Under the pieces are notes generated by a model. That model did not search any database. It had not been told where the DNA came from and saw only the letters and a program-made list of their open reading frames with translations. The translations under genes and the position numbers were made by a program. A DNA stretch of 64,000 nucleotides, from positions 1 to 64,000 of the forward strand of contig JAXDZG010000002.1 in NCBI GenBank assembly GCA_034086985.1, given 5' to 3'. Of this stretch, positions 54,517 to 63,526 are shown one piece after another (position 1 is the stretch's first letter; each line of letters opens with the position of its first letter). The stretch is from Phascolarctobacterium_A sp034086985. GTDB lineage: Bacteria > Bacillota > Negativicutes > Acidaminococcales > Acidaminococcaceae.

Positions 54517-56106
54517 CTATACTTTTTCGTACTTTTCAATTACACATTGATGTTCTTTGCTGCTGGTATCGTAGCTAATGCCAACCAAAAGCATTTCGCC
54601 TGCATAGCTTTCAATGGAAGCAGGGTACTTTTTATCCTTGATCTGTTTGATGGCAGTTTTGGCATCCTTATTCCACTTTAGCTCAGCGATAATCGCAGGA
54701 TAGTACTGTGCATACTCTGGCTTGGGTAAGAAGACAAAATCTGCAAAGCCACGGCCGGCAGGGTACTCACGAATGGGCTTAAAATAGTACTGCATTGCAC
54801 TTAAATATGCAATTGCTAAAACGCTGCTTAAAGAGTTTTCATTGTTATACTGAATTGCTGAAGCAAAGTCCATGTGAATTCGTTCTATACCACTGGCTAC
54901 TTTCTCGCCATTCATATCTAGAGTAGCCTCTAGCAGTTGTTGTGACTTCTTCTGCAGAGCTATAAGTTCATTCCATCTTGTGCTTTCTGTAGCTACCGTC
55001 AGCTCCTGGCGGATTTCTTCATTGGGGATGAAGGCTGCTTGCTCTATCTGGTTAAAGGCAAGGTAACCCAAGTGGATGAGATAGGTGAGCACATCATCGC
55101 GGTTTTTAAAGCTTATGGTATCGTTCTTAAAGGTAGTAGTATTAACCTTAACTGATGCACCGGAAAGCATTTCGATAATGGCAGTTTTGAGACCATCAAA
55201 ATCCATGTTTATCAAGGGTATAATAGCTTCATAAGAACCTGTTTCGGACCAATAGCTGCGGAACTTACCCTTAAGCAAGGTGCTGACAACTGCTTTAGGA
55301 TTATACACTTGGTAGTCCTCCAAAAGATAGCCATCATACCATTTTTTTACTTTCTCAAAATCCATACCGTATTTGGCACATAAGCCCATAACTTCTTCCT
55401 CTGTGAAGCCTATGTATTGAGCTAGATCAGTAGCCTCAAGCATAGTGAATTCGTCGAAGTTATTCAAGGCGGATTGTGTCTTTTCTTTTTTTATGGGCAA
55501 AATACCTGTAAGATAAGCTAATTGCACATATTTTGTAGGCTCAACACCTTTGAAAAGCCCTCTAAGAAAGCTAATATACTCCTCCTGCACACTCTTATTG
55601 GCTGCTTCATCGCGAATTAAGACGTCCCATTCATCAATGATAATGATAAACTTTCTTCCTGTTAAGGTATTGATGCGTGCCAGCGCCTCTGGCAGGGAGG
55701 TTGTATTGTCTGCAACCTCATTAGGATAGTATTCCTTGAGCTCTTGGATAGTTTTTTCGGTGATATATGTGACCACCTTTTCTGGGCTTCCAGCTGGCTC
55801 CAGACACCACTGAATATCCAAATGAATAACATCATATTTATTTAAATGCTTCGCGAAATCAGCGCTTTTACTAATGGCTAGCTTGGCAAACATTGCTTGC
55901 GAGGAGCAGCCCTTACTATAATAAGCCGTAAGCATGTTGGCTGTAATGGATTTGCCAAAACGGCGGGGACGACTATTGCAAATATAGCCCTGCAAGGTAT
56001 TCATTACTTTGTTTGTATAGGCAATTAAGCCTGTTTTATCCACGTATATTTCAGAATTAAGTGCAACCTGAAATGCTCCGTTATCAGGGTTTACGAATGT
56101 ACCCAT
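54517..56106 (-). CDS. AAA-like ATPase with C-terminal PD-(D/E)XK nuclease-like domain
   Basis: 529 residues. The N-terminal part is the AAA-ATPase_like family (YVDKTGLIAYTN; SRPRRFGKSITANML as a Walker A-like loop; IIIIDEWDVLI as Walker B). The C-terminal part is the DUF1703/PDDEXK_9 type, with GRGFADFVFLP and AIIAELKWNK supplying the D...ExK residues. These proteins are abundant in gut anaerobes, often in several copies; their function is unproven. AAGGAGG lies 8 bases before ATG 56106 on minus, better than the longer reading from 56184. It is a single gene, more AT-rich than purL, which may point to transfer. Confidence 0.85.
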   Translation of the reverse strand: MGTFVNPDNGAFQVALNSEIYVDKTGLIAYTNKVMNTLQGYICNSRPRRFGKSITANMLTAYYSKGCSSQAMFAKLAISKSADFAKHLNKYDVIHLDIQWCLEPAGSPEKVVTYITEKTIQELKEYYPNEVADNTTSLPEALARINTLTGRKFIIIIDEWDVLIRDEAANKSVQEEYISFLRGLFKGVEPTKYVQLAYLTGILPIKKEKTQSALNNFDEFTMLEATDLAQYIGFTEEEVMGLCAKYGMDFEKVKKWYDGYLLEDYQVYNPKAVVSTLLKGKFRSYWSETGSYEAIIPLINMDFDGLKTAIIEMLSGASVKVNTTTFKNDTISFKNRDDVLTYLIHLGYLAFNQIEQAAFIPNEEIRQELTVATESTRWNELIALQKKSQQLLEATLDMNGEKVASGIERIHMDFASAIQYNNENSLSSVLAIAYLSAMQYYFKPIREYPAGRGFADFVFLPKPEYAQYYPAIIAELKWNKDAKTAIKQIKDKKYPASIESYAGEMLLVGISYDTSSKEHQCVIEKYEKV

Positions 56107-56409
56107 ATTGGCTGCCTCCTTTCCGTAATAAACAACTCTTTTGTTTATTATTTTACCACAACTACATAAACAAATAAAGAACATACTTTACCCTAATTAG
56201 TTACCTAAAAAATGTATTATCACCTCCCGCATCACCTCTAACCGGCGTCCTGCGAGCCCCCGAGCGAACTTCGAATGCTCGGCTTATTTTTTACCTTGGA
56301 ACGTCTTGCGGGGGTGGTACAAATGTGCTACAATATAGGCGGGTATAAGCAAATAAAGTAGGCTATTTTTCCCAAAGGTATAAATTATGCGGTGATTGGG
56401 GTAGATGTG
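56107..56409 (+). promoter_or_regulatory. Divergent spacer with wbaP promoter and orphan hairpin
   Basis: This spacer holds no gene. On plus, a hairpin CCGAGC/GCTCGG (56260-56265 with 56277-56282) is followed by TTATTTTTT, terminator-like, although no plus-strand gene lies upstream. After it comes a good promoter: TTGCGG (56306-56311), 17 bases, TACAAT (56329-56334), which should drive the glycan cluster. The minus-strand SD for the AAA-like gene is at its left edge. Confidence 0.65.
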
Positions 56410-57819
56410 ATGAAGCGCTATGCTGGAATGATTTCAATATTGCTTTTCATAGCGCTGGATTATGTGGCCTTGGTCGCAGCGGAGCAGTGCGCTTTTTATA
56501 TGCGCAACAACTTTTTTAGAACAAGCACACTGCATATTTCATGGATAAACTTTTGGATTATATTCCCATGCCTTTATATTTTTTTCATAAATATGAATCA
56601 GCTCTATAGTCGCCTCCGTCCCTTTTACAAGGAAGTGGAAAAGCTTTTCGTGTCTTCCTGCTATGGGACCTTGGCCGTGGTTTTGCTGCTTTATATTGCC
56701 AAGATTTCTGAGCATACCAGCCGCTTTTTTGTGGTGGCCTTCGGTGTTTTGGCGTTTATCTTTTTAGCATTAATGCGCTATCTTTTAAAGAACCTTTTGC
56801 AGAGACGGCAGATGCTCTTGGCACCCGTAATTATTATTGGTGCCGGCAAAACGGCGGAGCTTTTGGTGAAGTCCTTGCGCAACGACCCAGGTATGGGCTA
56901 CAAGATTATTGGCCTATTGGAGGATAACAAGGTACAACAGGGCATTCTTGAGCAGTACCCTGTTCTAGGCGGTTTCCAAGATGCGGAGCGCATTATTATG
57001 GAAACTGGTGTGAAGCGAGTTTTTGTGGCGGCTCCGGGCTTGGCGGATCATGATTTAGGCATGCTGATTTATCGCATCCAGCCTTTAGTAAAAAATATGG
57101 GCGTTATTACAAATCTGGTGGGCGTGCCCACTGGCACCGTCGAGGTGGAAAGCATTTTTAATGAAAAGCTTTTAATCCTGCGCCTTAAGAATAATTTAGC
57201 TAGACCTTTAAACAGATGCATCAAGACAGTTTTGGATTATGCTTTGACCATCATTGGCACGGTTCTTATTGCTCCGATTTTGCTCTTCATTGCACTTTGG
57301 ATTTATAAGGATTCTCCAGGGCCAGTGATTTATAAGCATGTGCGGATTGGTAAGGGTGGCAAGGCCTTTCCCTGCTATAAATTCCGTAGTATGGTGATGA
57401 ATTCCAAGGAAATGTTGGAGGAGATATTGGCTAAGGATCCGGCTGCTCGCGCTGAGTGGGAGGGGGATTTTAAGCTGAAGAATGACCCACGCATTACGAA
57501 AAGTGGTGCTTTCCTGCGTAAGACTAGTCTTGATGAGCTGCCGCAGATTTTTAATGTTTTGCGAGGGGAGATGAGCCTTGTGGGGCCGCGTCCCATTGTG
57601 CAGGAAGAGCTGGCTCGCTATGGCGAGTTTGTGGATGATTATCTAATGGTTAAGCCGGGGATTACCGGCATGTGGCAAGTTAATGGTCGCAGCGACACTA
57701 CCTATGACGAGCGCGTACAGATGGATAGCTGGTATGTGCGGAACTGGAGTGTGTGGCTGGATTTTATGCTGCTGTGGAGAACGATTAAGGCTGTGGTTGC
57801 TGGAAAGGGAGCATATTGA
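56410..57819 (+). CDS. wbaP: Undecaprenyl-phosphate sugar phosphotransferase (WbaP type)
   Basis: 469 residues. Four to five N-terminal membrane helices (about 5-125) are followed by a nucleotide-binding-like middle domain (VIIIGAGKTAELLVKSL) and the C-terminal catalytic domain. That domain has a membrane-entering helix and the signatures CYKFRSMVMNS, KNDPRITKSGAFLRKTSLDELPQ, LRGEMSLVGPRP and KPGITGMWQVNGRS. It transfers a hexose 1-phosphate, probably galactose or glucose, to undecaprenyl phosphate and so starts the glycan. ATG 56410 is chosen with GGGGT upstream; GTG 56392 or 56407 are alternatives. The next gene overlaps its stop. Confidence 0.9.
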   Translation: MKRYAGMISILLFIALDYVALVAAEQCAFYMRNNFFRTSTLHISWINFWIIFPCLYIFFINMNQLYSRLRPFYKEVEKLFVSSCYGTLAVVLLLYIAKISEHTSRFFVVAFGVLAFIFLALMRYLLKNLLQRRQMLLAPVIIIGAGKTAELLVKSLRNDPGMGYKIIGLLEDNKVQQGILEQYPVLGGFQDAERIIMETGVKRVFVAAPGLADHDLGMLIYRIQPLVKNMGVITNLVGVPTGTVEVESIFNEKLLILRLKNNLARPLNRCIKTVLDYALTIIGTVLIAPILLFIALWIYKDSPGPVIYKHVRIGKGGKAFPCYKFRSMVMNSKEMLEEILAKDPAARAEWEGDFKLKNDPRITKSGAFLRKTSLDELPQIFNVLRGEMSLVGPRPIVQEELARYGEFVDDYLMVKPGITGMWQVNGRSDTTYDERVQMDSWYVRNWSVWLDFMLLWRTIKAVVAGKGAY

Positions 57820-58679
57820 TGAGTGTGCCAGTTACAGTGGTATTACCTACTTGCAATGCTGGTAGTAGATTTAGAGAATGTGCTGAAATATTGGCTAAGC
57901 AGTCGGCAAATATAGCAGAGGTGCTTGTAATAGACTCCTCTTCTGATGACGAGACTGTGGATATTGCTAAAGACTATGGCTTTCATGTAGAGGTTATTGC
58001 CAAACCTTACTTTGGTCATGGCAAGACAAGGCAATATGCTTTAGAAAAGGCGCAGACTGAAATAGTTGTTTTTATGACTCAGGATGCGTTGCTCAAGGAT
58101 GAGTATGCTGTGCAAGAGCTTATTGAATTTTTACTCAGTGATGAAGCTCTTGCAGCAGTATATGGAAGGCAATTACCTTATCCACATACGGGACCTTTAG
58201 GTAGCTTTGCTAGGCTATACAACTATCCTGACTATTCTTTTATTAATACATTTGCTGATAAGAAGAAAAAGGGAATCAAGACAGCTTTTTTATCTGACTC
58301 TTTTGCAGCATATAAAAAGTCACTCTTGCTTCAAATAGGTGGCTTTCCCAAGCATGTCAATTTTGGCGAGGATACTTATGCAGCTGCTAAACTCTTGATG
58401 GCTGGTTATAAGACAGGTTACTGTGCCGAAGCAATGGTTTATCATGCTCATGATTATAGCTTGCAGCAAGAGTTTTTGAGATGTAGGCAGATAGGGCAGT
58501 TTCATAAAGAAGAAACTTGGCTCTTGGAAACCTTTGGTAAGGCCGAGGGTGAGGGGTTACGATACATTGTGCAGGAAGCTAGGTATCTAATGAGATGTGA
58601 GGAGTATCTTCAGGTAGGATTTGCATTTATTCACAATATGGTAAAGTATTTTGGTTACAAAACGGGTGTTTTGATATGA
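57819..58679 (+). CDS. Glycosyltransferase family 2, rhamnosyltransferase-like
   Basis: 286 residues, GT-A fold. VPVTVVLPTCNAGSRF at the start, VIDSSSDDET as the nucleotide site, and FGHGKTRQYALEKA are typical of GT2 rhamnosyltransferases; MTQDAL holds a plausible metal-site Asp. It probably adds one of the first sugars to the lipid carrier at the inner membrane face. GGAAAGGGAG precedes ATG 57819, which overlaps the wbaP stop. The nucleotide donor is inferred from the rml genes downstream. Confidence 0.85.
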   Translation: MSVPVTVVLPTCNAGSRFRECAEILAKQSANIAEVLVIDSSSDDETVDIAKDYGFHVEVIAKPYFGHGKTRQYALEKAQTEIVVFMTQDALLKDEYAVQELIEFLLSDEALAAVYGRQLPYPHTGPLGSFARLYNYPDYSFINTFADKKKKGIKTAFLSDSFAAYKKSLLLQIGGFPKHVNFGEDTYAAAKLLMAGYKTGYCAEAMVYHAHDYSLQQEFLRCRQIGQFHKEETWLLETFGKAEGEGLRYIVQEARYLMRCEEYLQVGFAFIHNMVKYFGYKTGVLI

Positions 58680-59386
58680 TATCAGTCTGTATGGCTACAT
58701 ATAATGGAGAGAGGTTTATTGAAGAACAGCTATATAGCATTTTAAGGAATCTTTCGACAAAAGATGAAATTATTATATCTGATGATGCTTCTAGTGATGG
58801 AACACGCACACTTATTGAGCACATTATGAAAAAAGATTCTAGAATAAGATTGCTAACTGGACCTAAAAAAGGTATCATAGCCAACTTTGAAAATGCTATA
58901 GTCCAAGCCAAAGGCGAAATCATTTTTTTAAGTGATCAAGATGATGTATGGTGTGATAACAAGGTATCCAAGGTGCTTGATTGCTTTGCTGATGAGAGAA
59001 CAAAGGTAGTTGTTCATGATGCGTATGTAGTAAATGAATACATGGAGGTTTTACTTCCAAGCTATTTTGGTTTTAGAAAATCAGGTTCTGGATTTATAAA
59101 GAATATCATAAGAAATTCATTTGTTGGATGTTGTATGGCTTTTAGAAAGGATTTACTTTCAGTTGTTTTTCCAATACCTAAGAATATTGAGATGCATGAT
59201 CAATGGATTGGTATTTGTGGGGAGATGAATGGCCAAGTAGTGTTTTTAAAAGACAGGCTTCTTTATTATCGCAGACATGGTGATAATTCGTCTAGTTTGG
59301 CTAAGCATCATACAGTATATAAAATGATTCGAAACAGATGTATGTTTTGTCTTAGGCTAACGTTAAGGATGTGTAAGATAGTATAA
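58676..59386 (+). CDS. Glycosyltransferase family 2
   Basis: 236 residues. The start ISVCMATYNGERFIEEQLYSIL and IISDDASSDGT are classic GT2 elements; SDQDDVW follows as the metal-binding acidic motif, and HDQWIGI is a typical acceptor-side segment. It is similar to rhamnosyl- or other sugar transferases of O-antigen loci; donor and linkage are unknown. The ATG overlaps the previous stop. AT-rich. Confidence 0.85.
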   Translation: MISVCMATYNGERFIEEQLYSILRNLSTKDEIIISDDASSDGTRTLIEHIMKKDSRIRLLTGPKKGIIANFENAIVQAKGEIIFLSDQDDVWCDNKVSKVLDCFADERTKVVVHDAYVVNEYMEVLLPSYFGFRKSGSGFIKNIIRNSFVGCCMAFRKDLLSVVFPIPKNIEMHDQWIGICGEMNGQVVFLKDRLLYYRRHGDNSSSLAKHHTVYKMIRNRCMFCLRLTLRMCKIV

Positions 59387-60261
59387 TGCAAAATAAAGCC
59401 GTAAATGAATACAAAATTGCAGGTTGTGTAATTTTGTATTTTCCTAATAATGAAGTGATTGAAAACATAGAGAGTTACATTACAAAGCTGGATCAATTAT
59501 ATGTTGTAAATAATGGTGGCGGAGAAATTGTTTTTGAGACACTAAGTAAGCGTTACAAGAATCTTGCTCTAATCAATTATGATGAGAATAATGGTATTGC
59601 TAAACCTTTAAATGACGTATTGAGTTTAGCCAAGGATAGATATGATTTTTTACTAACGATGGATCAAGATAGCAAGTTTTCAGATACTATTGATTATTAT
59701 TTGGAATCTTTATGTCAGTTTGATTGGAAGAGTACGTTGGGGCTAGGGCCACATTTAAGATTAAATAATGTCACTGATACTTGTAAAGAGAAGAATTTAA
59801 AATGGAAAAAAGTTTTTTCAGTAATTACTAGTGGAAATATTATAAATATCAGTAATGCAGTTCGCATAGGTTGTTTTTTAGAAGATTTATTTATTGATGA
59901 AGTTGATAATGAGTTTTGCTATCGTGGCTATATAAAGGGTTATTATACATACCAATCTACAGGTGACATATATATAGATCACAATTTGGGAAACCAAAAG
60001 AAGATAAGATTAATCAGAGATTTTCATCCTACTATGCATAACTATATTAGGACTTATTATATTTTTAGAAACAAGACTTATGTTATTAGAAATTATCACG
60101 ATATAAGTTTTCTCTTGATGTGGAGAGAATATTACTGGAGGATGTTTAAACTATTGGTTTCTAAAACGTTTTTTGAAAATGATAAAAAAAGAAAGCTTCA
60201 CTCTGTTTTTCGTGGAATATATCACGGATTAACTAATAACATGGGTAAGAAAGACTTCTAG
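59386..60261 (+). CDS. Glycosyltransferase family 2, rhamnosyltransferase-like
   Basis: 291 residues. It resembles the rhamnosyltransferase group with a short N-terminal (CVILYFPNNEVIENIESYI, VVNNGG) and MDQDSKF as the acidic motif; the C-terminal RTYYIFRNKTYVIRNY segment is also typical of that group. It lies in the middle of the cluster, with a one-base overlap to the previous gene. It is one of the most AT-rich genes in the window (many AAT, TAT and ATA codons), unlike the housekeeping genes. Confidence 0.85.
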   Translation: MQNKAVNEYKIAGCVILYFPNNEVIENIESYITKLDQLYVVNNGGGEIVFETLSKRYKNLALINYDENNGIAKPLNDVLSLAKDRYDFLLTMDQDSKFSDTIDYYLESLCQFDWKSTLGLGPHLRLNNVTDTCKEKNLKWKKVFSVITSGNIINISNAVRIGCFLEDLFIDEVDNEFCYRGYIKGYYTYQSTGDIYIDHNLGNQKKIRLIRDFHPTMHNYIRTYYIFRNKTYVIRNYHDISFLLMWREYYWRMFKLLVSKTFFENDKKRKLHSVFRGIYHGLTNNMGKKDF

Positions 60262-60302
60262 ACTGTCTTATCTTATAGATTGTTGTATATGGAGGTCATG
60301 TT

Positions 60303-61190
60303 ATGAAAGGTATTGTATTAGCAGGTGGCAGTGGTACTAGGCTGTACCCACTGACTATGGTTACAAGTAAGCAATTATTGCCGGTTTATGATAAGCCGAT
60401 GATTTACTATCCTTTATCAACTTTAATGCTGGCAGGAATTAGAGAAATTCTAATTATCTCCACGCCTACTGACACCCCTAGATTTGAAGCTCTGCTGGGT
60501 GATGGCAGTGATTTCGGTTTGAAATTATCTTACAAAGTGCAGCCTTCTCCTGATGGCTTGGCTCAGGCTTTCTTGCTTGGTGAAGAGTTCATTGGTGATG
60601 ATGCTTGTGCCATGGTGCTTGGTGATAATATTTTTTATGGTAATGGCTTTGGTAAAATTTTGCGTGCTGCAACTCAAGATGCTGAAGAAAATGGACGTGC
60701 CACAGTCTTTGGTTATTATGTAAATGACCCTGTGCGCTTTGGTGTCGTTGCTTTTGATGAAAAGGGCAAGGCTACTTCTATTGAGGAAAAGCCCCAGCAA
60801 CCTAAGTCTAACTACGCTGTTACAGGCCTGTATTTCTATCCTAAGGGAGTGAGCGCTAAAGCTCATGAAGTTAAGCCGTCTGCTCGTGGTGAATTGGAAA
60901 TTACTACCTTAAATGAAATGTATTTGCATGAAGATATACTCGACGTGCAGCTTTTAGGTCGCGGTTTTGCTTGGCTTGATACAGGTACTATGAATAGCCT
61001 TGTTGAAGCTGCAGAGTTTGTGAAAATGGTATCTGAGCGTCAGAGCATCACTATTTCTGCATTAGAGGAAATAGCTTATCTTAATAAATGGATTGATAAA
61101 GATAAGCTGATGGCCAGCGCTGAGCGTTATGGCAAGAGTCCCTATGGACAGCATTTAAAACGTGTAGCTGAGGGTAAGATAAAGTATTAA
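60303..61190 (+). CDS. rmlA: Glucose-1-phosphate thymidylyltransferase
   Basis: 295 residues, normal RmlA length. GIVLAGGSGTRLYPLT is the nucleotide-binding loop; QPSPDGLAQAF, LGDNIFYG and EEKPQQPKSNYAVTGLYFY follow in family order. It makes dTDP-glucose, the first step to dTDP-L-rhamnose. TGGAGGT precedes the ATG. rmlC and rmlD follow; rmlB is not seen in this window. Confidence 0.97.
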   Translation: MKGIVLAGGSGTRLYPLTMVTSKQLLPVYDKPMIYYPLSTLMLAGIREILIISTPTDTPRFEALLGDGSDFGLKLSYKVQPSPDGLAQAFLLGEEFIGDDACAMVLGDNIFYGNGFGKILRAATQDAEENGRATVFGYYVNDPVRFGVVAFDEKGKATSIEEKPQQPKSNYAVTGLYFYPKGVSAKAHEVKPSARGELEITTLNEMYLHEDILDVQLLGRGFAWLDTGTMNSLVEAAEFVKMVSERQSITISALEEIAYLNKWIDKDKLMASAERYGKSPYGQHLKRVAEGKIKY

Positions 61191-61202
61191 GGAGAAAACC
61201 AA

Positions 61203-61805
61203 ATGGCACAAATTAAAGTAACTAAATGTCCTATAGAGGGCTTATATATTATTGAGCCTGCTGTGCATGGCGATAAACGCGGTTATTTCATGGAGACCTA
61301 TAACCAAAAGGATATGCAGGAATGCGGTCTCAATATGGTTTTTGTGCAAGATAATCAAAGCATGAGCGTTAAAGGCGTGTTGCGTGGCTTGCATTTCCAG
61401 AAAGAGTTTCCTCAAGGTAAGCTTGTGCGTGTTATTAAAGGTAGCGTTTTTGATGTGGCTGTGGATTTGCGCGCTGGAAGCAAGACATATGGACAATGGT
61501 ACGGTGTTGAGTTAACTGAAGAGAATAAGAAGCAATTTTATATCAGCGAGGGCTTTGCTCATGGTTTTTTAGTTTTGAGCGATGAGGCAGAGTTCTGCTA
61601 TAAAGTAACTGATTTTTATCATCCGGGTGATGAGGGCGGTTTAGCTTGGAATGACCCCGCCATAGGGATTCAATGGCCTCATTTAATTGGTGAGTATCCA
61701 GGCAATGCAGATGCTTCTGGCTATAAATTAGCAGATGGTACTGCGTTAAATCTGAGTGATAAAGATCAGAAATGGGAAACTTTAGAAAATACTTTTAAGT
61801 TTTAA
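61203..61805 (+). CDS. rmlC: dTDP-4-dehydrorhamnose 3,5-epimerase
   Basis: 200 residues, cupin fold. VHGDKRGYFMETYNQKDM, FVQDNQSMSVKGVLRGLHFQ (with the catalytic His) and EGFAHGFLVLSDEAEFCYKVTDFY are readable. It epimerises dTDP-4-keto-6-deoxyglucose at C3 and C5. AAGGAG precedes the ATG, 12 bases after rmlA. Confidence 0.97.
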   Translation: MAQIKVTKCPIEGLYIIEPAVHGDKRGYFMETYNQKDMQECGLNMVFVQDNQSMSVKGVLRGLHFQKEFPQGKLVRVIKGSVFDVAVDLRAGSKTYGQWYGVELTEENKKQFYISEGFAHGFLVLSDEAEFCYKVTDFYHPGDEGGLAWNDPAIGIQWPHLIGEYPGNADASGYKLADGTALNLSDKDQKWETLENTFKF

Positions 61806-61822
61806 TTACTTGAGGTGTAGTA

Positions 61823-62746
61823 ATGAAGGTTTTGGTAACAGGCGTTAATGGCCAATTAGGTCATGATGTAATGAATGAGTTGGCTAAGCGTGGTATAGAA
61901 GGTATTGGCAGTGATTTAAAAGAGAAATACATTGGTGTTGAAGATGATTCTGCTGTTACCACCATGCCATATGTGTCTTTAGATATTGTTGATGACGAAG
62001 CAGTGATAAAAGTTATTAGGGGTATTATGCCAGATGCTGTTATACATTGTGCGGCATGGACAGCTGTAGATGATGCTGAGATTGATAAAAATAAGGATAA
62101 GGTATTAGCTATAAATGCAGTTGGAACAAGTAATATTGCAAAAGCATGTGTCGCGGTTAGGGCTAAGCTTTTATATGTTAGTACGGACTATGTTTTTAAT
62201 GGTACCGGTATAAAGCCATGGCAACCTTATGATACAACATGCCCTGTGAATTTTTACGGCAATAGTAAACTGAAGGCCGAAAAATTTATATCAGAATATA
62301 TGACTCAATATTACATTGTCAGAACTGCATGGGCTTTTGGTGCCAATGGCAATAACTTTGTAAAAACTATGCTGAGTCTAGGGAAGAAGTATGACACTTT
62401 GCGAGTTGTAGATGATCAGATAGGAACACCTACATATACATATGATTTAGCTAGATTATTAGTTGACATGATAGAAACGGATAAATATGGGATTTATCAT
62501 GCAACAAATGAAGGTGGCTACATATCATGGGCTGACTTTGCAAAAGAGATATTTAAATTAGCAGGATACTCTACAAAGGTTGTACCAGTTTCAACTTTAG
62601 AGTATGGGTTATCGAAGGCTAAAAGACCACTAAATAGTAGATTGGACAAAAGTTGTCTTTTAAAGAATGGATTCTGTCCATTACCTAGTTGGCAAAACGC
62701 ATTAGCAAGATATATAAATGATTTGGAGTGTCACAATGTTATCTAA
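61823..62746 (+). CDS. rmlD: dTDP-4-dehydrorhamnose reductase
   Basis: A 307-residue short-chain dehydrogenase-like enzyme. VLVTGVNGQLGHDVMNEL is the Rossmann loop, YVSTDYVFNGTG and PVNFYGNSKLKAEK hold the Tyr-x3-Lys site, and RTAWAFGANGNNFVKTM follows. It reduces the 4-keto sugar to dTDP-L-rhamnose. It overlaps the next gene by 11 bases. Its 3' part becomes AT-rich. Confidence 0.96.
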   Translation: MKVLVTGVNGQLGHDVMNELAKRGIEGIGSDLKEKYIGVEDDSAVTTMPYVSLDIVDDEAVIKVIRGIMPDAVIHCAAWTAVDDAEIDKNKDKVLAINAVGTSNIAKACVAVRAKLLYVSTDYVFNGTGIKPWQPYDTTCPVNFYGNSKLKAEKFISEYMTQYYIVRTAWAFGANGNNFVKTMLSLGKKYDTLRVVDDQIGTPTYTYDLARLLVDMIETDKYGIYHATNEGGYISWADFAKEIFKLAGYSTKVVPVSTLEYGLSKAKRPLNSRLDKSCLLKNGFCPLPSWQNALARYINDLECHNVI

Positions 62747-63518
62747 TATCAAAGGGTTTGGATTGTTTAAATACAAGTGGCTTTTACAGGAGTTAATAAC
62801 TAGGGATTTAAAAATAAAGTATCGCAGATCAGTATTGGGATACTTTTGGAGTGTACTAAATCCGTTGCTAATGATGGCTGTATTGACGGTTGTATTCTCT
62901 AGCTTTTTTCGTTTTGACATAAAAAACTATCCAGTATATTTATTAACAGGTCAATTGTTGTTTTCTTTTTTTTCTGAAGCAACGAATATGGCAATGAGTT
63001 CTATTTTGATGGGAGCTTCTTTAATTAAGAAGGTGTATTTACCTAAGTACATTTTTCCAGTATCAAGAGTGTTTTCTTGTTTTACGACTATGATATTTTC
63101 TCTGATAGCTTTGTGTATTGTAATGATTGTAACAGGAGCTGAGTTTTATTTAACTATTATATTGTTGCCGATAGTGCTAGCATACTTCTTGCTCTTTTCT
63201 ATAGGGATAAGTTTGGTATTATCTGTAATGGTAATTTTCTTTAGGGATGTTCAGTATTTGTATGGAGTGTTTTTGACTGCTTTGACATATTTAACTCCCA
63301 TATTCTATCCCTTATCTATCCTTCCTGAGACAGTAAAGACTTACATGGCCTTTAATCCTATGTATATTTATATAGAGCTTTTTAGAAAAATTATGATGTA
63401 TGGACAGTGGCCTACTGTTGAAGAACATGCTGTTTGTTTAATTATAGCGATTGTTTCTTTGGCAATAGGAGTTAATGTTTTTAACAAGCATCAGGATGAT
63501 TTTATTTTGTATATCTAG
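62736..63518 (+). CDS. wzm: ABC-2 type polysaccharide export permease (Wzm-like)
   Basis: 260 residues with about six membrane helices. The N-terminal LQELITRDLKIKYRRSVLGYFWSVLNPLLMM segment is the hallmark of Wzm/TagG-type permeases for polysaccharides. Together with the ATPase encoded next it would move an undecaprenyl-linked glycan across the inner membrane. ATG 62736 has GGAG upstream and overlaps the rmlD 3' end. Confidence 0.92.
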   Translation: MLSNIKGFGLFKYKWLLQELITRDLKIKYRRSVLGYFWSVLNPLLMMAVLTVVFSSFFRFDIKNYPVYLLTGQLLFSFFSEATNMAMSSILMGASLIKKVYLPKYIFPVSRVFSCFTTMIFSLIALCIVMIVTGAEFYLTIILLPIVLAYFLLFSIGISLVLSVMVIFFRDVQYLYGVFLTALTYLTPIFYPLSILPETVKTYMAFNPMYIYIELFRKIMMYGQWPTVEEHAVCLIIAIVSLAIGVNVFNKHQDDFILYI

Positions 63519-63526
63519 AGGTAGAA

